Shown here in pieces: positions 38,061-47,246 of a DNA stretch of 64,000 nt (positions are counted from its first letter, which is position 1; each line of letters begins with the position of its first letter). The position numbers were made by a program, and so were the translations under genes. Origin of the DNA: Microbulbifer variabilis ATCC 700307 (lineage in GTDB: Bacteria; Pseudomonadota; Gammaproteobacteria; Pseudomonadales; Cellvibrionaceae). The notes beneath the pieces are model-generated. The model saw only the letters and a list, made by a program, of their open reading frames with translations. It was not told the origin of the DNA and searched no databases. The stretch covers positions 744,001 to 808,000 of the forward strand of contig NZ_AQYJ01000029.1 in the NCBI RefSeq assembly GCF_000380565.1. The letters run 5' to 3'.

Positions 38061-39344
38061 ATGAACATCAAATTAATGCCAGCTATTACTGCTGCTATTT
38101 TGCTGGCTGGCTGCTCTGCTACACAAAATACAGAGGATTCAAAGCCTAATGGGAATGATAAAACGGGTAGTTCATGGGGAATTTTAAGTTTAGATAATCT
38201 TCCATCTTGGATTCAAGATGAGATGCTGAAAGATAAAATTGTTGATAATAAGTCTTCACTTGAAGTTGAAGGTCTTAATTTCAAAAGAGAAATTTTAGGT
38301 AAGGTTGCGGCTTCAAAAAATAGTGATGGAACCTGGTATTACCTAATTGATATTGATACCTCTGTCCCAATTGAGTGTTATATTTTTAATGAATATGATG
38401 GCCCAGCAAATTCTCTTTATGGGTTGATTGATAGCAGTTTGGCTCAGGCTGAAGAGCTTAATAATAAATCACTTTCAGCCCGTTTTAACTATGCTGTTGA
38501 TGTCGGCATTACCGAGAATACACCTTATCTATCACTAGATACCCTTTATTTTCTTGGCGAAAAAAGTGAAGCTGTAGCAGGGTTAATGAAGGGCTTGTCA
38601 ACGGAAGTTGATGGGAACCTACAGGTCTGTCTGCATAATCAAATGGGATACCACCAGGCTTTTGTTGATGTTTTTGAATCATTTATAGGCGTATCCACAG
38701 GAAACAATCAAAGTGCGGAGTTCTTTGAGTCTGTTCATCAGATGAAGCTTAATGATATATCTGTTGGATATAGCTATGAAAAATATACTACAGATGATGA
38801 AGGTGATATCAATATTCAAAGCAGAGCCGCCTTTATTTTCCCAGTTGATGCCAGCTCTATATCCGCTTCAGACTTTGTATCTTCTTCCTGGAGTAGGCCG
38901 GATGGTTATTTAATTAATGCTTCAGAATATTCAATTGATAATGGTGAGCTGACTTCACATTATTCAATTAAGAACCAAAATGATAAGTGGCTGGTAGGAG
39001 GTGAATTCCAGGGCAAAAAGATCAATTCTGAACTGGATTATACCGGTATGTTATTGTCAAACTTTGGTAGTTATCTTCAAACAGCCCACTTAAACGTGTC
39101 AGATCAGGATTCTGCTGAATTTTATATGTGGCTATCTGATGCGGACCCTACATCAGCACAAAAAGTCCTGGTAAGCAAGCTGGCTGATAACCCCAGTGCA
39201 AACTTTAAAATGGATATAGGCCCGATTGTTATGAAATTTACCGCTGAAGACAGTGGGATTTTCAAGCAGGGAACTATGAAGCAAGGGCCGCTTGTGCTGG
39301 ATATGGAATTATTGCATGTAAAAGGTGAGCCTAAACTGCCATGA
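38061..39344 (+). CDS. Outer-membrane lipoprotein, unknown function
   Basis: 427 residues. The signal peptide ends in a lipobox, AILLAGC-S, with the lipidated Cys at about residue 18. The mature protein is acidic and Ser/Asn/Asp-rich with no recognised domain. The stop overlaps the ATG of a transglutaminase-like gene by 4 bp, so the pair is an operon and probably works together at the envelope. It sits just after the IS66 scar. No homologue family could be named from sequence alone. Confidence 0.7.
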   Translation: MNIKLMPAITAAILLAGCSATQNTEDSKPNGNDKTGSSWGILSLDNLPSWIQDEMLKDKIVDNKSSLEVEGLNFKREILGKVAASKNSDGTWYYLIDIDTSVPIECYIFNEYDGPANSLYGLIDSSLAQAEELNNKSLSARFNYAVDVGITENTPYLSLDTLYFLGEKSEAVAGLMKGLSTEVDGNLQVCLHNQMGYHQAFVDVFESFIGVSTGNNQSAEFFESVHQMKLNDISVGYSYEKYTTDDEGDINIQSRAAFIFPVDASSISASDFVSSSWSRPDGYLINASEYSIDNGELTSHYSIKNQNDKWLVGGEFQGKKINSELDYTGMLLSNFGSYLQTAHLNVSDQDSAEFYMWLSDADPTSAQKVLVSKLADNPSANFKMDIGPIVMKFTAEDSGIFKQGTMKQGPLVLDMELLHVKGEPKLP

Positions 39345-40126
39345 AGCAGTTTTTTCCGCTCCTATTAACTTTGTTGGCACTTGATGTAAATGCACAGAGT
39401 GTTCCATTCTTTGCTGAATTGAGCACAGAGCTTGCAACTGATCAGCCTCTGCCTCTTGCTGATACTATTCACTTTGAGCTAGTTTCACCAGAGGCACAAA
39501 GGATTGCTACAGCTTTGTTGGATTGGAAGGGCATCACTGTTGAGCACATTAAAGGTGAGTCCTTGTTTATTACCATGAGAACTAAGCCGAATTTTTTTGG
39601 TGAAGTTCATGCAAAACATAGAGAGAATAGTTTTGTAATTGACCTGGATGAGGAGAGTACAAAGGAATTTACTTCCGGCTTTACAAGTGGAGTCAGTGAA
39701 AATTGGACATTAACAGAGCTAGAATCATATGTAGATGATTATATTGAATATCCTACATATATCCATGGCTTTAATATAGCTTCAGTGGTGGCTACCCAAC
39801 GTAGCGGCGACTGTACGGAGTATGCGGTGCTTACTACTGCACTTGCTCGATCATTAAATCTTCCTGCAAGAGTTGTTTTAGGCACCGTAATACTTGAAGA
39901 TAAAGAACAGGTAACGTCTTTTGGCCATGCCTGGGCGGAAGTATGGCATAAAGGCCAATGGCATATTCTTGATTCAGCCTTATACCGCTCTAATGCAGTT
40001 CGGCATTTTTATTTGCCGGCAAGTGAGCTGGATAAAGAAGGGCCAGGGTTTTCTTTATCATTGATGAGATCAATTCAATTGTTTCCACAGAGAATAGAGA
40101 ATATTAAGGCAGTTAAAATTAATTAA
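39341..40126 (+). CDS. Secreted transglutaminase-like cysteine protease-fold protein
   Basis: 261 residues; N-terminal signal peptide (FPLLLTLLALDVNAQS). The transglutaminase-core triad is visible: Cys in RSGDCTEYAVLTTALARSLNLPARVV, His in GHAWAEVW and Asp in HILDSAL. These proteins act as proteases, amidases or crosslinkers. It is coupled by a 4-bp overlap to the upstream lipoprotein, which may be its partner or substrate. A rho-independent terminator follows. Confidence 0.8.
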   Translation: MKQFFPLLLTLLALDVNAQSVPFFAELSTELATDQPLPLADTIHFELVSPEAQRIATALLDWKGITVEHIKGESLFITMRTKPNFFGEVHAKHRENSFVIDLDEESTKEFTSGFTSGVSENWTLTELESYVDDYIEYPTYIHGFNIASVVATQRSGDCTEYAVLTTALARSLNLPARVVLGTVILEDKEQVTSFGHAWAEVWHKGQWHILDSALYRSNAVRHFYLPASELDKEGPGFSLSLMRSIQLFPQRIENIKAVKIN

Positions 40127-40172
40127 ATGTTATCTGTTAGATTATCTATAAGATTTATTTCATGGTAAAATG

Positions 40173-40207
40173 GCCTGATCAGTGAGCTTTGCTGATCAGG
40201 CTTTTTT
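40173..40207 (+). terminator. Rho-independent terminator
   Basis: Perfect 10-bp stem GCCTGATCAG/CTGATCAGGC (40173-40182 with 40192-40201) followed by six Ts. It ends the lipoprotein/transglutaminase operon. Confidence 0.92.
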
Positions 40208-40339
40208 ATATGTACTCCAGGTTTTTCTGTCACTGCGAGAGAATACTCAGTATAGCTTTTGGACTAGTGCGAAGTTACCATTCGCGGTCCAAATTTATAG
40301 GTTCCATTAGCGTCCCGCCTGCTGATACAACGGATGCTC

Positions 40340-40560
40340 TGAGCGGCAGGCTGATAGCTGTATAGTTCTGATTTGTTGATATTCAGCTCCATAGCAAGGT
40401 TGTAAGTCGGTTACTTCGAGATTGCCATGGGTAATGGTACTGGCCGTACACTTCAACACAGAAGATGATCTTGCCGAGATCGACGGCGTGCTTAATCTTA
40501 TTACAAATTGCTGGCGTTAGGCTACTAACAACGAATACCGGTTTAGCTAAATAAGAACTT
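40340..40560 (-). pseudogene. Decayed fragment of a zntA-like P-type ATPase gene
   Basis: This stretch aligns collinearly by eye with about 42735-42960 of the intact heavy-metal ATPase downstream. The best block is GTCGGTTACTTCG, then GCCATGGGTAATGGT, nearly identical at 40410-40450 and 42800-42840. A weaker second block (40525-40560 against 42925-42960) follows in the right order. It has no open frame. It represents a second, decayed ATPase copy about 2.4 kb away. Confidence 0.65.
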
Positions 40561-41006
40561 TGGGCTTGCTTTATTTAATTGTCGAATGCCGAGCTATCTC
40601 TAGACAGCCAGTATCGATATCCTCCAAAAATTTTATTGTCTGTTATAGTGATTTTAATGGCACGATAATTTCAACGGGCGATATTTAATACATTAGTAAA
40701 ACCACTGGGAATAAAAATTGATAAGGGGGCAGTTGTTAAGTAATCGAGATGCTTATACTAAGCTTCAGTGATTTGAATCCTTGGTAAAAAGATACACGAT
40801 TATATTTTGGTTATCCTGAGCGGTGATCCAAATTTTACTATCTTGAAGTCAAAGCTGTCTTGTTTTGAGTGCTCCCTAATTCTTAGAGGCATAAGCGCTG
40901 TATTTTTTGATGTAAATAAAAATTTTTGAGTCCATTATTGAAATGCGGCCTTACTTCTCTATATTCATACTGTCAATTATATGCCTACTGTTCTGGAGAA
41001 TATTCG
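40561..41006. other. Intergenic region
   Basis: About 450 bp between the ATPase fragment and the next secreted protein. AT-rich with several T-runs; no further coding similarity recognised. The promoter of the 41007 gene should lie here. Confidence 0.4.
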
Positions 41007-41831
41007 ATGAGTAAGAAATATAGAGGTGGCGCTAATATATTTATTTTATTGTTTGTCTTATTGCTATCCTTTGATGTCTTATCAGGCGAAGCTAAATCGT
41101 TTTATTCAAAGTTTGATTTTGGTCAAAGTTCTGAGGGTATCCTGGCTTCATATAAATTGGGGCATTCAGTATCTGGTCAAGAAATTATATATATTGATTA
41201 TATTTGTGTTCCCGGTGATGAAAGTAAGCCTTGTATACTGGACCTGAATGGTAACTTTCCAACTGTCGAGTATGTAATTGAAGAGGGAGCTTATTTGCAT
41301 GAAGTTCGCCTCTCTGGGCAAACAACAGTTGTGACCATGGGAGGAGGCCAGATTACCAGCTCTATTCAGGTATTTAACAATTCAGAATTATTTCTGCTGG
41401 GTGGAGAGATAGTATCGGTCAATGCTAGGAATACCAGTCGCGTAGTATTAGATGGCGGACAGGCATCAATTGCTCATGCATATGATAGCTCAACGATTTA
41501 TAGCACTAGTAACTCACCCACAAGATCTCTATTGTCCTACCAGAATGCGTCAATCTATATCTTTGGAGCAGACTACGCGGAGGGTGAGCAGGTTCAACTG
41601 TTCTCTTTTGATAATTCAAATTTAAACCTATATGGCGAGAGATTTATCTATATATTAAGCACTAACGGTTGTGAATGGTCTGATAATAATCCTCCGGAAG
41701 GTGACCCGGGCATTTATACCAATATCTCTGGACAATGTCTTTCTGTAGGAAGGATAAGTGGAAGCCAGGTATTTATTACATCCACAGCAACAGAGAATGG
41801 GGAGGTAAGGTTTATTGACGTTGAGTCATAA
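41007..41831 (+). CDS. Secreted protein with beta-helix-like repeats, unknown function
   Basis: 274 residues from ATG 41007, chosen because GGAG lies 9 bp upstream and a signal peptide follows at once (NIFILLFVLLLSFDVLSGEA). The longer frame from 40926 has no ribosome-binding site. Residues about 90-200 contain short, irregular hydrophobic repeats (TTVVTMGGGQI, SELFLLGGEIV, SRVVLDGGQAS) like right-handed beta-helix or adhesin-type proteins. Four cysteines could form disulfides. No family recognised. Followed by a hairpin. Confidence 0.6.
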   Translation: MSKKYRGGANIFILLFVLLLSFDVLSGEAKSFYSKFDFGQSSEGILASYKLGHSVSGQEIIYIDYICVPGDESKPCILDLNGNFPTVEYVIEEGAYLHEVRLSGQTTVVTMGGGQITSSIQVFNNSELFLLGGEIVSVNARNTSRVVLDGGQASIAHAYDSSTIYSTSNSPTRSLLSYQNASIYIFGADYAEGEQVQLFSFDNSNLNLYGERFIYILSTNGCEWSDNNPPEGDPGIYTNISGQCLSVGRISGSQVFITSTATENGEVRFIDVES

Positions 41832-41848
41832 ACTAACTCCTGAAGGGT

Positions 41849-41889
41849 AAACTTCATCCGTCCCTAAGCTTTTGGGATGGATGAAGTTT
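41849..41889. terminator. Bidirectional terminator-like hairpin
   Basis: A 16-bp stem with one G-T pair (41849-41864 with 41874-41889, 9-nt loop) between the convergent secreted-protein and ATPase genes. The T-tract is poor on both strands. Confidence 0.65.
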
Positions 41890-41935
41890 AAAGCATATTA
41901 CTAAGCCGAGTTTGTATATCGGATTCTACAGCAGG

Positions 41936-44119
41936 TCACTTCCGCATCAATCGCAATCCATTGAATACCACCAGCAGACTGGTACCCATATCCGCAAACA
42001 CTGCCATCCACATGGTAGCTTCTCCAGCAAAGGCGAGGATAAGAAATATCGCTTTGATGCCGAGAGCAAGGACAATATTTTGCCAAAGTATATGGGCCGT
42101 GGTGCGTGACAAGCGGATAAAACCAGCAATTTTGCCAAGATTGTCATCCATTAAGGCAACATCGGCGGTTTCTATAGCGGTATCTGTACCTGTAGCTCCC
42201 ATTGCAAAGCCGATATCGGCTCGCGCCAGTGCTGGTGCATCATTGATTCCGTCCCCAACCATACCAACTCTGCCATGACCGGCCAGGGACTCCACCTGCT
42301 GCAGTTTATCCTCTGGAAGAAGGTTGCCTTCGGCTCGATCGATGCCTACTTCGCGGGCGATGGCGTCGGCAGTATGTTGATTATCACCGGTTAACATTAG
42401 GGTTTTCACCCCTAATTCGTGGAGTTCTTCAATGGCTTTCCGACTGGACTCTTTGACGGTGTCCGCAACTGCGAACAAAGCCATTACTCCGGATTCTCCC
42501 ACCAGCATAACGACTGTTTTGCCCTGGGATTCAAGTTTGCTAAGCAGCTGTTCAAGATCCGGACTACAGGCCCCAAGCTCTTCTACCAAGCGGTGATTCC
42601 CCAGATAGTACCCCATATTAGCTATTTCGCCGCGAACACCCCGGCCGGCCAGGGCTTCAAAAGCCTCAACTTCATGTAGCTCTGCGTTTTCTGCGCTGAG
42701 ATATTCTGCGACGGCTTTTGAGACAGGATGATCAGAACGTGAGGCCAGGCTGGCAGCTATAGTTCTGATTTCGTCAGGTTCAGCACCTGACCAGGGTTCG
42801 AAGTCGGTTACTTCGGGCTTGCCATGGGTAATGGTGCCGGTCTTATCTAGTGCAATCCAGCGCAGGCGACGACCCTGCTCGAGATAGGCACCGCCCTTAA
42901 TCAGGGTGCCGTGACGGGTTGCTGCCGCTAGGCCGCTGACAATGGTGACCGGTGTCGCAATTACCAGAGCACAGGGGCAGGCGATTACCAGCAATACCAG
43001 AGACCTGTATATCCACTCCATCCAAGCGCCGCCGAAAAAGAGTGGGGGTATTAACGCTGTGGCTAAGGCTACGGCAAACACGAGGGGTGTGTACCAGCGG
43101 GCAAATTGGTCGACAAAGCGCTGCGTCGGCGCGCGGCTTCCTTGGGCCTCCTCTACCGCATGAATAATCCGGGCCAGGACAGCATCATTAGCGGCAGCGG
43201 TTACTTTGTATTCGAGCGCGCCAGATTCATTAATGGTCCCCGCAAAAAGTTCATTGCCGGCCGTCTTGTCTACAGGCAAGCTTTCCCCGGTAATTGGGGC
43301 CTGGTTAACTGCGGAGTTGCCTTTTACAACCTTCCCATCAAGGGCGATACGCTCACCAGGTCTTACCCTGACAATGGCTCCTAAAGGTACCTCTTTTGCG
43401 CCGATCTCACGCCAACTTCCATCATCCTGCCGTACAGTGGCTGTTTCCGGGGTTAGGCTCAGTAGCTCCCGGATGGCATTTCGAGCGCGGTCCAAAGATT
43501 TTGCTTCAATCAGTTCTGCCAGGGTAAATAACACCATTACCATGGCCGCTTCTGGCCAGTGTCCAATTAATATGGCGCCAGTGACCGCAATTGACATGAG
43601 CGCATTCATGTTCAGATTGAGGTTCTTAAGCGCTATCCATCCTTTTTTGTAGGTGGAGAGGCCACCGCCAGCAATGGCAGCCAGAGCCAATACAAATACT
43701 AACCAGGTATTACCGCCTTGCAGCCAATACGCCAATTCTGATGCCAGAGCTGCAACGGCTGCGGCACCAAGCAACCACCAATTGGCCTTAGCGGCTGGAG
43801 GGGCACCCTCGGTATCTTCCTCGGTAGCCAGCCTGGCATCCAGGTCGAGTGGCGTTAATACATCCAGGATCGTCTGCTCCATGCCAGGTGCATGGCCGAC
43901 CGTCAGGATTCGCTGTACCAGATTGAAGTCGAGGCTGTAGATCCCCTGAATACTGGAAAGCTTGGCGCGTATCAGGCTTTCCTCGGTTGGGCAGTCCATC
44001 TTGCCAATGGAGAACAGGGAAGATTCTCCTTCTTTATTGACTGTACTATTGCCGGGTCTTTCGAGTGGCTCTGTGGGCTTTTCACAACCGCAGCCAGTAT
44101 CGCGCTTTTCCATAGTCAA
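41936..44119 (-). CDS. zntA: Zn/Cd/Pb-exporting P1B-type ATPase
   Basis: 727 residues. A His/Cys-poor N-terminus (CGCEKP) and a heavy-metal-associated domain (FSIGKMDCPTEESLIRAKL) precede the P-type core. The actuator motif TGES, membrane metal site CPCALVIATPV, phosphorylation site DKTGT and hinge GDGINDAPALARADIGFAMG are all intact. The CPC motif and MDCPTEE site place it with Zn/Cd/Pb pumps. It ejects divalent metals from the cytoplasm. It has a classic MerR-type promoter, but the divergent MerR gene is broken. A decayed partial copy lies at 40340-40560. Confidence 0.92.
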   Translation of the reverse strand: MTMEKRDTGCGCEKPTEPLERPGNSTVNKEGESSLFSIGKMDCPTEESLIRAKLSSIQGIYSLDFNLVQRILTVGHAPGMEQTILDVLTPLDLDARLATEEDTEGAPPAAKANWWLLGAAAVAALASELAYWLQGGNTWLVFVLALAAIAGGGLSTYKKGWIALKNLNLNMNALMSIAVTGAILIGHWPEAAMVMVLFTLAELIEAKSLDRARNAIRELLSLTPETATVRQDDGSWREIGAKEVPLGAIVRVRPGERIALDGKVVKGNSAVNQAPITGESLPVDKTAGNELFAGTINESGALEYKVTAAANDAVLARIIHAVEEAQGSRAPTQRFVDQFARWYTPLVFAVALATALIPPLFFGGAWMEWIYRSLVLLVIACPCALVIATPVTIVSGLAAATRHGTLIKGGAYLEQGRRLRWIALDKTGTITHGKPEVTDFEPWSGAEPDEIRTIAASLASRSDHPVSKAVAEYLSAENAELHEVEAFEALAGRGVRGEIANMGYYLGNHRLVEELGACSPDLEQLLSKLESQGKTVVMLVGESGVMALFAVADTVKESSRKAIEELHELGVKTLMLTGDNQHTADAIAREVGIDRAEGNLLPEDKLQQVESLAGHGRVGMVGDGINDAPALARADIGFAMGATGTDTAIETADVALMDDNLGKIAGFIRLSRTTAHILWQNIVLALGIKAIFLILAFAGEATMWMAVFADMGTSLLVVFNGLRLMRK

Positions 44120-44147
44120 CTCTCGGATAGCTCAAAAGGTGAGCCAT

Positions 44148-44179
44148 TATTACTATCCCTCTAGTAACTATAGAGTCAA
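44148..44179 (-). promoter_or_regulatory. MerR/CadR/ZntR-type promoter-operator of the metal pump
   Basis: On the minus strand -35 TTGACT (44179-44174) is followed after a long 19-bp spacer by a -10 of AGTAAT. The spacer holds the dyad CTCTATAGTTACTAGAG, the classic operator of cadmium/zinc/lead MerR regulators. The overlong spacer is the hallmark of MerR-activated promoters. Confidence 0.88.
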
Positions 44180-44191
44180 GGGGACACCTGC

Positions 44192-44600
44192 ATGCCCGAT
44201 ATGATTGGCGAAGCCAGCTGTGAAGTGGAGGCAGTGCGTTACTACGATCAGGTGGACTCGTTACCGGAACCTGTGCGGACCAGGGATAATTTATAACTTT
44301 ATTCTGGAGCTCATTTAAAGCAATTTCACTGCATTCGCCACTGCCGTTCATTGGGCATGCCATTGGAAGATACTCGAAATCTGCTCGAACTCAAAGTGCA
44401 GCCAATTGAGAATTGCCTGGAAATCAATGAGCTGGTTGATAAAACCTATCCGCCATATTGAGGATCAAATGGATCTGTAGGTACAACTTCGGCAAAGTTT
44501 GTAGTAACTACGAGATCAATGTATCGACCTGGAAGCTGCAGGCACCTGTAAAGTCATGCGTATGCTTAGCGATCTCGAATTCTATGCTAAAACAGATTCC
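44192..44600 (+). pseudogene. Broken MerR-family metal regulator (CadR/ZntR/PbrR-like)
   Basis: From ATG 44192 the frame reads ..GEASCEVEAVRYYDQVDSLPEPVRTRDN, an in-frame TAA, then LYSGAHLKQFHCIRHCRSLGMPLEDTRNLLELK and ENCLEINELVD. After a frameshift the dimerisation helix and metal-loop part continue (QLRQSL..LRDQCIDLEAAGTCKVMRMLSD) with more stops. This matches MerR-family cadmium/zinc regulators along the whole length. It is divergent from the ATPase across the MerR operator. At least one frameshift and three stops make it non-functional. Confidence 0.85.
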
Positions 44601-45024
44601 CAAGTTTGAAGGGTTTAATTTCGGAAAACTAAGCTACAGAGGTTCATGACTAAGATCTCTTAATTAAAATTCCCTAAGGTGCTCCAAGTGCTCCTGATTT
44701 TTTTAGGGAGGCCAGTGATATTAACCAGGTTATAAGGTGGGGCTAAGGGCAATGAGACCGTTCCAGTTAATCACAAATTTACCCAGCGAATAGATGGGCT
44801 TTTCTTCGATAATATCGATGCCTACAGGTTTAGAAGGTGCATGGTTCTGCATACGTCTAGATGATGGAAAAACCGTTAAAGCCCTTATTAATCAGATGCT
44901 GATAGCGCTTCAGAATGGTATCGCAATGAGGAAAGCTCAGCGTTACCGCCTAGCCTAGCCTAGCCTAGTCTGCTGCTTCTCTTGCCTTTACCCTACATAG
45001 AGGCAGTATAGCCTTTTGTCGTGA
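44601..45024. other. Intergenic region with a short TAGCC repeat
   Basis: About 420 bp. At 44951-44970 there are three perfect TAGCC units and a fourth, TAGTC, head to tail. The minus strand around 44760-44945 has a patchy open frame (...FPHCDTILKRYQHLINKGF) that looks like decayed coding DNA, but I cannot assign a family. Confidence 0.4.
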
Positions 45025-45606
45025 TTAGTAAGCGCTCGTGATCAATCTTTCCAGTTCGAGCAGGTGCTGTTTTTTTAGTGTCTTGAAGGTTTTTGCAGAG
45101 TAGAGCTTTTTCAAGGTGGGTTCAGATATCAAAAAATATTGCACGGCCCCAAGTAATTGGTAGATAAAGGCAAGCGGCTTTATCTCTTGAAAGTGTCCCT
45201 GTTTCTGGCTCGCTTTCACCAGTCCTTCTAGATGATCGAGAACGGGCTTTAGAAACCACTGATGGGCGTGTTCGGAGCGCTCTTTATTATCTAACAGCTC
45301 TCGCATCAGAAGAAGAATAACGCGGTGGGTTCTTTTGTCGGGTGCTGCCAGTACGTTTAATAAGTTCAACAGCTGTTCTCTGGGAGCTAGCTCATGCTCA
45401 ATGTTGGGTTTCAGGTTCTCAACCAGATGGGTAACAGCGGACTCAAGTACCGCAGCATAGAGTTTTTCTTTGCTGGGGAAGTGGTGCAGCAGCCCTTGTT
45501 TGCTGATAGTCAGTTCGGCGGCGACATCATTGATGCTGGTTCCGTAAAAACCTCTCTCAGAAAAGAGAATTTCGGCCTTGAGAAGTAACTTTTCTCGTGT
45601 CTTCAT
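45025..45606 (-). CDS. TetR/AcrR-family transcriptional regulator
   Basis: 193 residues. The N-terminal helix-turn-helix reads KLLLKAEILFSERGFYGTSINDVAAELTISKQGLLHHFPSKEKLYAAV, typical TetR. The ligand domain fills the rest. It is divergent from a Rieske oxygenase gene, and the 113 bp between them carry two near-identical palindromic sites (45643-45659, 45674-45690). It probably represses the oxygenase and itself until a substrate-like ligand binds. Confidence 0.87.
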   Translation of the reverse strand: MKTREKLLLKAEILFSERGFYGTSINDVAAELTISKQGLLHHFPSKEKLYAAVLESAVTHLVENLKPNIEHELAPREQLLNLLNVLAAPDKRTHRVILLLMRELLDNKERSEHAHQWFLKPVLDHLEGLVKASQKQGHFQEIKPLAFIYQLLGAVQYFLISEPTLKKLYSAKTFKTLKKQHLLELERLITSAY

Positions 45607-45642
45607 TGAGCTTCAATATGGTCTGGCTAGACAGCTTGACAC

Positions 45643-45659
45643 CTTACCGATTGGTAGGT
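45643..45659. promoter_or_regulatory. TetR operator, copy 1
   Basis: CTTACCGATTGGTAGGT, with half-sites TACC/GGTA in dyad symmetry. It repeats 31 bp further on with one base change. Confidence 0.72.
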
Positions 45660-45673
45660 AGCCTGTCAATAAA

Positions 45674-45690
45674 CTTACCGGTTGGTAGGT
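45674..45690. promoter_or_regulatory. TetR operator, copy 2
   Basis: CTTACCGGTTGGTAGGT, 16 of 17 bases identical to copy 1. The 31-bp spacing is about three helical turns, so two dimers would bind the same face of the DNA. Confidence 0.72.
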
Positions 45691-45719
45691 TCTGATTGCC
45701 ATAACGCAAGGGATGGAGT

Positions 45720-46862
45720 ATGGACAGACAAACAGAGCTCGATCTTATCCAGCGATGCTGGGGACTGGTACAAGATAAAACCACAACCCTGGCGGATGAG
45801 ACGGCCAACGCTGATACACGACGATACCGCAGCAAAGAGGTGTTCGAGCTTGAGATGGAGCATATTCATCGTCGTTGGCCATGGCCTCTGGTACATACTT
45901 CTGAACTGATTGAAGCGAATAGCCTCAAAGCGGTCGAGACGCCACTCGGCTCTTTGATTGTCAGTCGCGATGCTTCAGGCCAATGGCATGCCTTTCACAA
46001 CAGCTGTCGTCATCGCGGTGCCACACTACTAGGGGAGGGAGAATGCCGGCAGTCAAAACGCATTCACTGCCCCTATCATGCCTGGTCATATACTACAGAT
46101 GGCGCGTTGGCCTCGGTTCCTGGTAAGCAACAGTGCTTTCCTGATCTTGATAAGTCAGACAATGGCCTACTCGAACTGCCTGTTAAAGAAAAGCATGGAT
46201 TCATTTGGCTTTGCCCTGATGGGGCTTCGGCTCCAGACCTGGATGAAGCTCTGGAGGGTATGTCGCAGTCGCTAGCGGCCCTGCAGCTCGATCAGCTCTC
46301 TGTTTTTGCGCAACATCGCAAGGTTTGGAACACGAACTGGAAAATCGTGGCAGAGGGCGGTATTGAAACCTACCACTTTTCCTATGCCCACAGCGAGAGT
46401 ATTGGCCCTTATTTTTATAACAACACCGCGGTCATCGATGCCCTGGGACCCCATCTACGGGTAGTAATGCCGACCAAGGCTTTAGCTACGGTGGTGGAGA
46501 AACCCGTCGAGCAACAATCCCTGCGAGAATGCAGTCATACATTGTATTCATTGTTTCCTACCTCGGCCTTGCTGATTCAGCATCAGCATATTGACTGGGT
46601 GCAGTTCAGGCCCCTGGCCCTCGATAAAACGGCCATCGCTGTTACCACACTGGTTCCGACTGAGTTGCGGGATACCATGCGGGATCATTGGCAGCGTAAC
46701 CATGATATTACTGTAGCGGTGTTGAATGAGGACTTTGAGCTAGGGGAGGGTGTTCAGCGCTCCATGAATAACGGTGCGCTGGATCGTATCAATTACGGGA
46801 GGAACGAATGGGCCCTAAAGCGGATGAATGGTTTTATTGACGACCTGTTAACGGAGAAATAG
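45720..46862 (+). CDS. Rieske-type aromatic-ring-hydroxylating oxygenase, alpha subunit
   Basis: 380 residues. The Rieske [2Fe-2S] ligands are CRHRGATLL and CPYHAWSY, 18 residues apart as usual. The mononuclear iron site is present: GGIETYHFSYAH (His-x4-His) and the late Asp in NEDFELGEGVQ. Similar enzymes hydroxylate or demethylate aromatic or quaternary-ammonium substrates. No reductase or beta subunit lies next to it, so the electron donor is encoded elsewhere. Regulated in all likelihood by the divergent TetR protein. Confidence 0.88.
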   Translation: MDRQTELDLIQRCWGLVQDKTTTLADETANADTRRYRSKEVFELEMEHIHRRWPWPLVHTSELIEANSLKAVETPLGSLIVSRDASGQWHAFHNSCRHRGATLLGEGECRQSKRIHCPYHAWSYTTDGALASVPGKQQCFPDLDKSDNGLLELPVKEKHGFIWLCPDGASAPDLDEALEGMSQSLAALQLDQLSVFAQHRKVWNTNWKIVAEGGIETYHFSYAHSESIGPYFYNNTAVIDALGPHLRVVMPTKALATVVEKPVEQQSLRECSHTLYSLFPTSALLIQHQHIDWVQFRPLALDKTAIAVTTLVPTELRDTMRDHWQRNHDITVAVLNEDFELGEGVQRSMNNGALDRINYGRNEWALKRMNGFIDDLLTEK

Positions 46863-47021
46863 TAGGGTTATATAGCGTTTTAGAGAGTGTATTGCCTGGT
46901 TTTACAGTCATGTGTAAAACTCGGGAAAACTATAATAATTAGGCGCTCTCAGGTGCTGTAATTCTCAGGTGTTGTTGATTTGACAAATAAATGAGGCCCT
47001 TTCTCGTCCATTCGTCAGTAG
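46863..47021. other. Intergenic region
   Basis: No gene; separates the oxygenase from two decayed gene scars. Confidence 0.5.
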
Positions 47022-47240
47022 AAGCGTCGACAAAGGATTTTATCCGTTGCTAGCGCTGCACTGGAAAGCCATGACCCTTCAGAGCTGATCATGGAGAAGA
47101 TCGTCAAGGTCAGTCAAGTTTCTAGCAAAACCCTGTATAACTATTTTAATAACCGGGATCTGTTATTGTTGAAGCGGCTGTGAATGGTTGCTGGATATCG
47201 AGAGTAGTGAGCAGTTGCAGCAAGCTGAACCTGGGCTGGT
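47022..47240 (+). pseudogene. TetR-family regulator remnant (N-terminal DNA-binding part)
   Basis: The frame from 47022 reads RRQRILSVASAALESH, then DPSELIMEKIVKVSQ, then VSSKTLYNYFNNRDLLLL, a recognisable TetR helix-turn-helix. It has no start codon, ends at TGA 47181, and the frame shifts to continue as AVNGCW. The ligand-binding domain is gone. Confidence 0.75.
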
Positions 47241-47246
47241 TAGCCT

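Noticed and set aside
44951-44970. TAGCC tandem units as a CRISPR or regulatory array
   Set aside because: Only four 5-bp units; no spacers or longer periodicity.
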